Assembly (NCBI RefSeq): GCF_011759585.1
Contig: NZ_JAAOYV010000002.1
Span: forward strand, 989,510 to 1,053,509
Origin: Frigoribacterium endophyticum
GTDB taxonomy: Bacteria > Actinomycetota > Actinomycetes > Actinomycetales > Microbacteriaceae
Reading direction: 5' to 3'
Length of the DNA stretch: 64,000 nt
The position numbers and the translations under genes are program-made. Below are positions 49,375 through 56,683 of the stretch, piece by piece. The notes under the pieces were generated by a model. That model was not told the origin of the DNA. It searched no databases and saw only the letters and a list, made by a program, of their open reading frames with translations. Position 1 is the stretch's first letter, and each line of letters opens with the position of its first letter.

Positions 49375-49521
49375 GGCGCCCTCGGCGAAGAAGTCGGCGT
49401 AGCGCGCCTCGTCGACGGCCGGGGGCACGTCGGCGGGGGCCGCCGCCGGCACGGCGCGGCGCTTCGGGTACGCGCCGATGTGGGCGCGGGGCACCGCGGA
49501 GTCGCTCGAGTAGGCCGTCAC
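49318..49521 (-). CDS. Small hypothetical protein, antisense-overlapping DUF6766
   Basis: A 67-residue soluble protein without a recognised family. It includes SDSAVPRAHIGAYPKRRAVP and an acidic helix (VDEARYADFFAEGAS). The case rests on TAGCGT (49529-49534, minus strand) seven bases before GTG, the same leaderless pattern seen at many genes here. The 3' part overlaps the end of the DUF6766 gene on the other strand by 57 bases. Confidence 0.45.
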   Translation of the reverse strand: MTAYSSDSAVPRAHIGAYPKRRAVPAAAPADVPPAVDEARYADFFAEGASALDPGVVVGGADGLRLG

Positions 49522-49716
49522 GGTGCTGACGCTAGGGGACGGGGGCGACGCCCCGGGCCCCGGGCGACGGCGCACGAACACGGGCCCCGCCCCACCGCGC
49601 ATGCCGGACAACCGGGGGCCGACCGCGGCCGTGCGCGGCCACTCCCGCTCGTTCTGCCGATCGTGCAACTAGTGTCGTGCAGGTCCCGACCAGACCCCAC
49701 CGATCGATCCGAGCCC

Positions 49717-50310
49717 ATGACCACAGCCGCCGTGAAGCCCCCGCCCCTCGACGTCACCGGGCGCCACGTCGTCGACGTCGCCGACGACCTCTTCAACTCC
49801 CGGGGCATCCGGTCGGTGCGCCTGCTCGAGGTGGCCACCGCCTCCGGCGTGGAGATCGACGAGATCCGCCGCCTCTTCCAGTCGAAGTCGGGGCTCGTCG
49901 AGGTCGTGCTCGAGGCCCGCCACGTCAGCTGGTCGCAGCACATCGCCGACGCGACCGTCGAGGTGCCCGACTCGCGCGACAAGCTGCTCGCCATCTTCGG
50001 CTACCTCGAGGAGTGGTTCGCGGAGGACTCCTTCCAGGGCTGCGTCTTCATCAACTCCTACGGCGAGCTCGGCCGCAACAACACGCGGATCGCCGAGATG
50101 GCCCAGCGCCACAAGGAGTCGTTCGTCGCCCTCGTCACCGATCTCGCGCTCGACGCCGGCCTGCCCCGCGAGCTCGGCTCGAGCATCGCCCTGCTGGCCG
50201 AGGGCGCCCAGGTCTCGGCCGCGATGACCCGCACGACCTCGCCGGCCCGCGACGCGCGCCAGGCGGCCGCGATGCTCATCGCGCTCTACCAGGACGACGA
50301 CGAGCGCTGA
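49717..50310 (+). CDS. TetR-family regulator
   Basis: A 197-residue regulator. The N-terminal HTH is DVADDLFNSRGIRSVRLLEVATASGVEIDEI...FQSKSGLVEVVLE, in which the usual YxHFxxK is FQSKSGL. The ligand domain follows with CVFINSYGELGRNNTRIAEM, similar to regulators of stress or transport genes. ATG 49717; a -10-like TAGTGT lies at 49671-49676 with TCGTGCA repeated on both sides, a possible autoregulatory site. Its target is not obvious; the AraC gene follows on the same strand with its own promoter. Confidence 0.85.
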   Translation: MTTAAVKPPPLDVTGRHVVDVADDLFNSRGIRSVRLLEVATASGVEIDEIRRLFQSKSGLVEVVLEARHVSWSQHIADATVEVPDSRDKLLAIFGYLEEWFAEDSFQGCVFINSYGELGRNNTRIAEMAQRHKESFVALVTDLALDAGLPRELGSSIALLAEGAQVSAAMTRTTSPARDARQAAAMLIALYQDDDER

Positions 50311-50444
50311 GCCCGCTCCCCCGCGCCGAGCCGCTCCCTCGCCTCGGCCCCTCCCCTGCACTGGGGCCGCGCCCGGACGGTCGGTCTGTCCACCCCGCGC
50401 ATCGTCGGGCTCCGGGGTACAGCCCTTCGTGCGACACTCAGCCA

Positions 50445-51404
50445 GTGCGCGCCCTCGAGAACACCCCCGTGAGGCTCGAGCTCACCTCGTCGGACCTCAC
50501 CACGGCGCGCGAGACGCTCGAGGGCCCTTTCGCGTCCGGCCGCTTCGAGGCCCGGCCCGTCCGTGACCGCCCCTTCTCCTTCCGGCACGCGGCCGTCGGC
50601 GACACCGCGATGACCCTCCGCGAGACCCGGTTCGCCGGGCACCTCGGTGGCGGGCTCGCTCCGCACGACGAGTACGTGGTCGCGTGGATGCAGTCGGGCA
50701 CGGGGTCGTTCACCGAGGGCCGTGACGAGACCGAGTTCACCTCCGGCATGCCGGTGCTGCTGCCGCTCGAGACCGACTACTCGTTCGCCTTCGACGACTT
50801 CGTGCAGAAGTGCGTGCACTTCCGCACCACCGACCTCGAGCGCGTCGCCGCCGAGCGGGAGGGCGCCGCCCCCGGCCGCCTGCACTTCGACCGCCGGGCC
50901 ACCCCGACGCCCGCCGCGATCCGCGCCTGGTGGAACACCCTCGCCCTCGTCTCGCGCACGGTCACCGACCCCGAGGTCAGCCCGCTGCTCGCCTCCGAGA
51001 TGTCACGGCTGGCGGCCGTCGCCCTGTTGCAGCTCTACCCGTACCGCAGCGCCGACCTGCCGCCGCAGCTGCAGGCCCCGCGCAACGCCCGCATGCGCAC
51101 GGCGGTCGAGTACGTGCACGCCCACGCGCACCTGCCGGTCACCTCGACCGACATCGCGAAGGCGGCCGACCTCAGCCTCCGGGCCCTGCAGGAGGGGTTC
51201 CAGCGCACCTTCGACCTCGCGCCCACGGCGTACCTCCGCCAGGTGCGGCTCGACCGCGCGCACGACGAGCTGCGCTCGGCGGCCCCGGGCGCGACCTCGG
51301 TCGCGACCGTCGCCCGCACCTGGGGCTTCGCGCACCTCGGCCGGTTCTCGGCGTCGTACATGGAGCGCTTCGGCGAGTACCCGCGCGAGACGCTGGCGAG
51401 CTGA
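50445..51404 (+). CDS. AraC-family regulator
   Basis: A 319-residue transcription factor. The N-terminal cupin-like AraC-binding-2 domain (about 20-190) includes TGSFTEGRDETEFTSGMPVLL. The C-terminal double HTH has STDIAKAADLSLRALQEGFQRTFDLAPTAYLRQVRL and VARTWGFAHLGRFSASYMERFGEYP. GTG 50445 is supported by GACACT at 50433-50438 six bases upstream, so the ORF running from the TetR gene into it is not a fusion. Effector unknown. Confidence 0.88.
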   Translation: MRALENTPVRLELTSSDLTTARETLEGPFASGRFEARPVRDRPFSFRHAAVGDTAMTLRETRFAGHLGGGLAPHDEYVVAWMQSGTGSFTEGRDETEFTSGMPVLLPLETDYSFAFDDFVQKCVHFRTTDLERVAAEREGAAPGRLHFDRRATPTPAAIRAWWNTLALVSRTVTDPEVSPLLASEMSRLAAVALLQLYPYRSADLPPQLQAPRNARMRTAVEYVHAHAHLPVTSTDIAKAADLSLRALQEGFQRTFDLAPTAYLRQVRLDRAHDELRSAAPGATSVATVARTWGFAHLGRFSASYMERFGEYPRETLAS

Positions 51405-51414
51405 GCTGAGCCCG

Positions 51415-51711
51415 CTAGCGGCGGGCGGCGCGGGCCTGGCGCGCAGCGCGGTCGCTGCGGGGCGGCAGGCTGAAGAGCGGGATCACCGGGGCGAGCCCCT
51501 CCTCGGGCTGGGCCTCGACCGGGCGGGCGGGCTCGACCCGCGCCTCCCACGCTTCTCCCTCGTCGATGACGAGGCCGCCGAGCTCGGCGCCGACGGGCAC
51601 GAGCTCCTCGAGCGAGGTGACGAGCGCCAGCCGGTCGCGGGCCTCGCGGTCGTGCCGCAGGAAGGCCGACGCGGGCGTCGCGGGGCGGCGGTAGAGCACG
51701 TAGCCCTTCAC
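51415..51711 (-). CDS. Small hypothetical protein, 98 residues
   Basis: Soluble protein without a recognised family. The core KGYVLYRRPATPASAFLRHDREARDRLALV is followed by an acidic middle (LVIDEGEAWEARVEP) and a basic end (RSDRAARQARAARR). GTG 51711 follows GGGAGACGAC. An in-frame GTG five codons upstream is possible. It converges on the AraC gene with a ten-base gap. Confidence 0.55.
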   Translation of the reverse strand: MKGYVLYRRPATPASAFLRHDREARDRLALVTSLEELVPVGAELGGLVIDEGEAWEARVEPARPVEAQPEEGLAPVIPLFSLPPRSDRAARQARAARR

Positions 51712-51964
51712 GTCGTCTCCCACCGTCGAGGTCGCCCGCGGCCTGGTCGGCGCGGGCCCGGCGAGGTCGTGGCCGGAGCCGGAGGGGGTGCCCCCGGATG
51801 CGCTGAGCCTACGCGGCGGCACGGCCGCTGTCCGCGGCCCGCGGACACGTGCCTCCTGAGGCTCGCTCAGTGGGTAGCCTGTCCTCCGGACGGGACACGA
51901 TCCCGGCCATCCTCGGGGTCAAGGGCGACCACCGGCTCGCACCACACATCGCAGGAGTCAACTC

Positions 51965-53263
51965 ATGGCTGAAGACAGTCGCCCCCACATCGTCATCGTC
52001 GGTGGAGGCTTCGCCGGCATCGCCGCCATGCGGGCGCTGCGCCACGCCGACGTGCGCATCACCCTCGTCGACCGCCACGTCTACAACATGTTCCAGCCGC
52101 TCATGTACCAGGTCGCCACGGGCGGCCTCAACGCGGGCGACGTGACGTACTTCCTCCGCAGCCTCCGCTCGAAGCAGTCGAACGCCGAGTTCCGCCACGG
52201 CCTGCTCACGACCGTCCGGGCCGACGAGCGCGTCATCACGCTGCGCGACGGGGAGGAGATCGCCTACGACGCCCTCGTGCTCGCGAACGGCGTCAACACC
52301 AGCTACTTCGGCACGAAGGGCGCGTACGAGTACGCCTACTCGATGTACTCCCGCTCGCAGGCGCTCCGCATCCGCGACGAGCTGTTCACACAGCTCGAGA
52401 ACGCCGCGGCCTCGGTCGGCAGCGGCGAGGTCAGGGTCGTCATCGTCGGCGGCGGCGCGACGGGCGTCGAGATGGCGGGCTCGCTGGCCGAGCTGCGCGA
52501 CCAGGCCCTGAAGGACGCCTACCCCGAGATCGACGCCTCGAGCATCACGATCACCCTCGTGCACCGCAGCGGCGAGCTGCTCAAGCCGTTCTCGCCGCGC
52601 CTCCGCAAGTACGCCGCGAAGGTGCTGCGCAAGCGCGGCGTCGACCTGCGCCTCGACACCGGCGTCGAGGAGGTCCGCCCCGACGGCGTCGTCGCGGCGG
52701 ACGGCGAGTTCATCCCCGCCGAGCTCGTGATCTGGGCGACCGGCGTCGCCGCCCACGCCGAGGTGGCCGGCTGGGGCGTGCCGCAGACCCACGGCGGTCG
52801 CATCCAGGTCAACGACGACCTCACCGTCAAGGGCCTCGACCGCATCTTCGCCGCGGGCGACATCGCCGCGACCGACGACGCCCTCGCCCAGCTGGCGCAG
52901 CCGGCCATCCAGGGCGGCGAGCACATCGGCGAGCAGATCCAGCGCATGCTCGCGGGCAAGCCCCTCGAGAAGTTCAAGTACCACGACAAGGGCACCATGG
53001 CGACGGTCGGCACGAACGCCGCCGTCGTGCAGCTGCCGAACGGCTTCACCCTGACCGGCCCGGTCGCCTGGCTGCTGTGGGTGTTCGTCCACATCACCAG
53101 CCTGCTCGGCAACGGCAACCGCCTGTCGACGCTGACGCACTTCTTCGTGCGCTACCTCTGGGCGCTCCGCAAGCGGGCGATCCCGATCGTCGGCGACGTG
53201 CGCCCGGTGCGCCCGAACGGCGACCGCGCGCCCGAGAAGTGGCAGACCGAGAAGGCGGAGTAG
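51965..53263 (+). CDS. ndh: Type II NADH dehydrogenase
   Basis: Membrane-peripheral NADH:quinone oxidoreductase (NDH-2), 432 residues, which feeds electrons to menaquinone without pumping protons. FAD site VIVGGGFAGI at the N-terminus, NADH site VIVGGGATGVEMA in the middle, FAAGDIAATDD and AQPAIQGGEHIGEQI near the quinone site, and an amphipathic C-terminal part (GPVAWLLWVFVHITSLL) for membrane binding. TAGCCT at 51872-51877 is the likely -10, with a leader of about 80 bases. A strong terminator follows. Confidence 0.93.
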   Translation: MAEDSRPHIVIVGGGFAGIAAMRALRHADVRITLVDRHVYNMFQPLMYQVATGGLNAGDVTYFLRSLRSKQSNAEFRHGLLTTVRADERVITLRDGEEIAYDALVLANGVNTSYFGTKGAYEYAYSMYSRSQALRIRDELFTQLENAAASVGSGEVRVVIVGGGATGVEMAGSLAELRDQALKDAYPEIDASSITITLVHRSGELLKPFSPRLRKYAAKVLRKRGVDLRLDTGVEEVRPDGVVAADGEFIPAELVIWATGVAAHAEVAGWGVPQTHGGRIQVNDDLTVKGLDRIFAAGDIAATDDALAQLAQPAIQGGEHIGEQIQRMLAGKPLEKFKYHDKGTMATVGTNAAVVQLPNGFTLTGPVAWLLWVFVHITSLLGNGNRLSTLTHFFVRYLWALRKRAIPIVGDVRPVRPNGDRAPEKWQTEKAE

Positions 53264-53290
53264 CTCCGCCCTCCCCCCGCACGGCGCGAT

Positions 53291-53350
53291 GAACCGCGTT
53301 CCGTTCCGTGAACCGCGGTGCACAGCGGTTCACGGAGCGGAACGCGGTTC
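53291..53350 (+). terminator. 60-bp near-perfect palindrome after ndh
   Basis: Positions 53291-53350 pair end to end with only one T-G wobble and one G-A mismatch near the centre. It lies 28 bases after the ndh stop and overlaps the first copy of a 47-bp direct repeat. Confidence 0.82.
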
Positions 53351-53435
53351 TTCGTGGGGCGGGGGCATGCGGGAGGCGCGGTCCACGCAGCGGAACGCGG
53401 TTCTTCGTGGGGCGGGGACATGCGGGAGGCGCGGT
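53336..53435. repeat. 47-bp direct repeat with 53-bp offset
   Basis: Copies at 53336-53382 and 53389-53435 differ at one position. Each ends in GCGGGAGGCGCGGT. The first copy includes the right arm of the ndh terminator, so the duplication likely arose from it. Confidence 0.85.
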
Positions 53436-53461
53436 GCCGGAGTGACCGACACCGCGCCTCC
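53425..53461. terminator. Terminator made of an inverted GGAGGCGCGGTG pair
   Basis: GGAGGCGCGGTG (53425-53436) and CACCGCGCCTCC (53450-53461) form a 12-bp perfect stem between the convergent ndh and MFS genes. Confidence 0.78.
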
Positions 53462-53481
53462 TGGGGGCTGCTGTGGGCTGC

Positions 53482-54969
53482 TCAGCCCATGTGCACCACG
53501 GGGCCGGAGGGGAGCAGGTCCTCCTTCGAGCCGCGGATCATCACGAACGAGATGACGGCGGCGACCAGCGTCGCGACCCCGGCGGCGACGAACGCGGCCG
53601 AGTAGCCCTCGACGAGGCTGCCGAGGCCGACGGCGGCGCTGCCGGCCACGGCCGACGCGTAGAGGTTCGTGTAGACCGCGAGGCCGACCGAGCCGCCGAT
53701 CTGCATCATGGCGTTCGAGGTGGCGCTGGCCGCGCCCGCCTCGTGCGGGGCCACGCCGGCGAGGGCGAGGTTCTGCATCGGCACGAAGACGCCGGCGAGG
53801 CCGACGCCCATCACGATCAGCGGGGGCAGCACGTGCGTGGCGTACGCGCCGTCGACCGTCACGAGCGAGAGCCAGAAGAGGCCGGCCGCGGCGATGACCG
53901 GTCCGACGATCATCAGCACGCGCGGGCCGATCACCGGCAGCAGCTTGGTGAGGATCGGCGCCATCACCATGATGACGAGGGTCATCGGCAGGGTCGCGAG
54001 GCCGGCCTCGAGCGGGCCGAAGCCGAGCACGATCTGCAGGTGGAAGGTGAGGTAGAGCAGGGCGCCGATCATGACGCTTCCGACGATCAGCTGCACGAGG
54101 AAGGCCCCGCCGCGGACGCGGTCCGTCAGCACGCCGAGCGGCAGCAGCGGGTGGTCGGAGCGCTTCTGGATCAGCACGAAGAGGGCGAGCAGGCCCGCGC
54201 CGAGGGCGATGAAGCCGATGACGACGGCGGAGCCCCAGCCGTCCTCCGCCTGCGTGAAGCCGTAGACGAGCGAGGCGAGGCCGAGGGCCACGACCACGGT
54301 GCCGGCGACGTCGAGGCGGTTGTCGCCCTCGGCCTTGCTCTCGCGGACGACGAGCGCGGCCGCCACGATGGCGACGATCACGATCGGCACGTTGACGAGG
54401 AGGCACCAGCGCCAGCTGACGAACTCGGTCAGCACGCCGCCGAGCACGAGGCCGACGGCGGCGCCGGCACCGGAGATGGCGCCGAAGACGGCGAAGGCGG
54501 TGTTGCGCTCGCGCCCGCGGTCGAAGGTCGTCGTGAGCACGGCGAGGGCGGCGGGGGCGAGCAGGGCCGCGAAGACGCCCTGCAGGGCGCGGGCGGTGAC
54601 GAGCAGCTCGCCGGTCGAGACGAGGCCGCCGAAGGCCGAGGCCGCGCCGAAGCCGACCATGCCGACGATGAAGGTGCGCTTGCGGCCCCAGAAGTCGGCG
54701 ATGCGGCCGCCGAGCAGGAGGAGCGCGCCGAAGGCGAGGGCGTAGGCCGTAACGACCCACTGGCGGTTCTCGTCGGTGAGGCCGAGCTCGGCCTGCGCCT
54801 GGGGCAGGGCGATGTTGACGATGGTGCCGTCGAGCACGACGACGAGCTGGGCGAGGCCGACGATGACGAGCACCCACCAGCGGCGGCTCGGGTGGGCGGG
54901 GGCGGAGCCCGGCGTGCGCGACGCGGAGGGCGCGGTCGTCGGGACGGAGCCTGTCGATGAGGTGGTCAC
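53482..54969 (-). CDS. MFS multidrug exporter (DHA2 family)
   Basis: Proton-driven efflux pump of 495 residues with 14 predicted helices. Motif C and DHA2 markers: IVGLAQLVVVLDGTIVNIALP, RIADFWGRKRTFIVG (motif A) and GAISGAGAAVGLVLGGVLTE. GTG 54969 has AGGAGAACA just upstream; an upstream in-frame ATG is less well placed. The divergent TetR gene and a palindromic operator inside the promoter indicate drug- or metabolite-induced expression. Confidence 0.92.
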   Translation of the reverse strand: MTTSSTGSVPTTAPSASRTPGSAPAHPSRRWWVLVIVGLAQLVVVLDGTIVNIALPQAQAELGLTDENRQWVVTAYALAFGALLLLGGRIADFWGRKRTFIVGMVGFGAASAFGGLVSTGELLVTARALQGVFAALLAPAALAVLTTTFDRGRERNTAFAVFGAISGAGAAVGLVLGGVLTEFVSWRWCLLVNVPIVIVAIVAAALVVRESKAEGDNRLDVAGTVVVALGLASLVYGFTQAEDGWGSAVVIGFIALGAGLLALFVLIQKRSDHPLLPLGVLTDRVRGGAFLVQLIVGSVMIGALLYLTFHLQIVLGFGPLEAGLATLPMTLVIMVMAPILTKLLPVIGPRVLMIVGPVIAAAGLFWLSLVTVDGAYATHVLPPLIVMGVGLAGVFVPMQNLALAGVAPHEAGAASATSNAMMQIGGSVGLAVYTNLYASAVAGSAAVGLGSLVEGYSAAFVAAGVATLVAAVISFVMIRGSKEDLLPSGPVVHMG

Positions 54970-55011
54970 TGTTCTCCTGGGTAGGGCGGGTCCCGGCATG
55001 AGGACCGGGCA

Positions 55012-55040
55012 ACACTACCAACCATTTGGTTGGAGCACCA
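55012..55040. promoter_or_regulatory. MFS promoter with TetR operator
   Basis: CCAACCATTTGGTTGG (55018-55033) has seven-base perfect arms. On the minus strand it sits between a -10 TAGTGT (55017-55012) and the expected -35 (about 55040-55035) of the MFS gene, and 16 bases before the -10 of the divergent TetR gene. Binding here would silence the exporter and possibly the regulator. Confidence 0.78.
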
Positions 55041-55061
55041 GCGTGGGCTAGGTTCTCGGCC

Positions 55062-55625
55062 ATGGCCCACGACGCGAACGAGACCCGGCGACGCATCCTC
55101 GAGGCGGCGACGGCGGAGTTCTCGGCGCGCGGGCTCGCGGGCGCCCGGGTCGACCGCATCTCGGCCGCGGCCGGCTGCAGCAAGGAGCGCCTCTACGCCC
55201 ACTTCGGCGACAAGGAGGCGCTGTTCACGACGGTGCTGAACCTCTCGTTCGCGGAGCTGGGCGCCGCCGCCGCCGTGCCCTACGCCAGCGCCGAGGAGTT
55301 CGCCGTCGCCCTCTTCGACCACCTGGCCGAGCACCCCGAGAACCACCGGCTGCTCAGCTGGGCCCGCCTGGAGGACACGCACGACTGGCAGGCCTCCTTC
55401 GCCGTGCTGCAGGAGACCCGCGACGCGTCGATCGACCAGCTCGACCGGGTGGGCGCCGTGCGCGCGACACCGTGGGGCGGCGACGACCTGTTCGCCGTGC
55501 TGCTCTCGATCGCGTCGTCGTGGGTGCAGCTGCCCGGGCTGGAGGGGGCGCCGGCCGCGACGACGGGGCGGGACGAGCAGCGCGAGATCGTGCGGGAGGC
55601 GGTGCGGAGGCTGGTGCGGGGGTAG
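55062..55625 (+). CDS. TetR-family repressor of the MFS exporter
   Basis: A 187-residue TetR-type repressor: RILEAATAEFSARGLAGARVDRISAAAGCSKERLYAHFGDKEALF is the full N-terminal HTH, followed by an all-helical ligand domain. TAGGTT at 55049-55054 is seven bases before ATG 55062, which argues against the upstream in-frame GTG. Divergent from the MFS gene and sharing its operator, it most likely represses the exporter. Confidence 0.9.
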   Translation: MAHDANETRRRILEAATAEFSARGLAGARVDRISAAAGCSKERLYAHFGDKEALFTTVLNLSFAELGAAAAVPYASAEEFAVALFDHLAEHPENHRLLSWARLEDTHDWQASFAVLQETRDASIDQLDRVGAVRATPWGGDDLFAVLLSIASSWVQLPGLEGAPAATTGRDEQREIVREAVRRLVRG

Positions 55626-55683
55626 GGGGCGCAGGGGCGGCTGCCGCGGGGGCGGCGTCGGTGGTCGGCCGTACGGTCCGGGG

Positions 55684-56265
55684 ATGGACCTGACCGACGC
55701 CCCGCCCTGCACCGGCGACGGCGACTGCCCGTACGCCGTCGAGCCGGGTGCACCCGTGCCGCTCTGTCGGCGGCACCTCGAGCTGGCCGCGGACTGGTGG
55801 GGCGACGCGGAGCGGGGAGGCGCGGGCATCGGCGTCGAGGACGCGCTGCCCACGCCGTGCCCGGCCTGCGGAGCGCGGCTCGGGGTGCGCTGGCCCTCCG
55901 CCTGGCTCTGCGCGGTGTGCGAGTGGCGGCAGGGGGACGTCCCGGACGGCGAGCTGGCGCCTCCCCGGGTCGACGTCGTGTACTACCTCCGCTTCCGCGA
56001 CAGGATCAAGATCGGCACGACCGGGAACCCCCGTCAGCGCCTCGCCGCGATCTGGCACGACGAGCTGCTGGCGCTCGAGCGCGGCGACCGCGCCGTGGAG
56101 CGGGCGCGGCACGAGCAGTTCGCGGCCCAGCGGCACGGACGCACGGAGTGGTTCACCGCGGACCGCGAGCTGCTCGCGCACGTGCGCGCCCTCGCCGAGG
56201 GGCAGCCGGACCCGTGGGCGCTGCACGCCCGCTGGCGGAGCGAGGCGGTCGCGCGGCGTGTGTGA
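55684..56265 (+). CDS. GIY-YIG-type nuclease-like protein with zinc ribbon
   Basis: A 193-residue protein. The N-terminal half has four Cys pairs or singles (CTGDGDCPY, LCRRHLE, CPACGARLG, LCAVC), a likely zinc ribbon. The C-terminal half is a GIY-YIG/T5orf172-like (MUG113-type) domain: VVYYLRFRDRIKIGTTGNPRQRL with the Y-Y-K-GxT core and RHEQFAAQRHGRTEWF with the RxxExxxH-like end. It may be a nicking nuclease or a DNA-binding protein that lost catalysis. TACGGT (55672-55677) is six bases before ATG. It lies beside an unusual palindrome array. Confidence 0.75.
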   Translation: MDLTDAPPCTGDGDCPYAVEPGAPVPLCRRHLELAADWWGDAERGGAGIGVEDALPTPCPACGARLGVRWPSAWLCAVCEWRQGDVPDGELAPPRVDVVYYLRFRDRIKIGTTGNPRQRLAAIWHDELLALERGDRAVERARHEQFAAQRHGRTEWFTADRELLAHVRALAEGQPDPWALHARWRSEAVARRV

Positions 56266-56435
56266 GCCGGGCGGGGCGGAGTGAGCCGGGCGGGGCGGGA
56301 GGCGCGGGGCGGGCGGGACACGCGGGGCGCGCCGGGTGGTCGTCGAGCATCGGGGCGTCGGCAGCGGGCGTGACCACGACCGTGACCGTGACCGGATCGT
56401 CCGTGCGCCCGGAAGGCGCCCCACAGAAAGCTCCA

Positions 56436-56661
56436 TCCACTCCGGAGTGGAGCAGCCTGGCACGAAGGGCGCGCCCACCCCACGCCGCTCCACTCCAGAG
56501 TGGAGGAGCAGAAGCGAGGAGGAGCAGGAGCAGGGCGCACCACCCTCAGACGACCGCTCCACTCCAGAGTGGATCAGCGCGGAGCGGGACCGTCACCAGC
56601 GCCCCGTCATCTGAGCCTCGCGCCCAACGACCCGCGGAGAGCCCCTCCACTCCGGAGTGGA
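56436..56661. repeat. Array of four 16-bp palindromes
   Basis: TCCACTCCGGAGTGGA or TCCACTCCAGAGTGGA occurs at 56436-56451, 56489-56504, 56558-56573 and 56646-56661. The two outer copies have a CG centre and the two inner a CA centre. Copies 3 and 4 share an identical 28-base segment starting in the right arm. The whole 418-bp gap (56266-56683) between the GIY-YIG gene and the permease stop holds no gene. Confidence 0.85.
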
Positions 56662-56683
56662 TCAGCGCGGAGCGGGACCGTCC

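Noticed and set aside
49677-51404. 575-residue ORF suggesting a fusion upstream of the AraC gene
   Set aside because: The N-terminal part is an Arg-rich shadow of the TetR gene; a GTG at 50445 with GACACT six bases upstream gives a normal AraC start.
56436-56661. CRISPR array
   Set aside because: Units are 16-bp palindromes at irregular distances (53, 69 and 88), spacers are not uniform and no cas gene is present.
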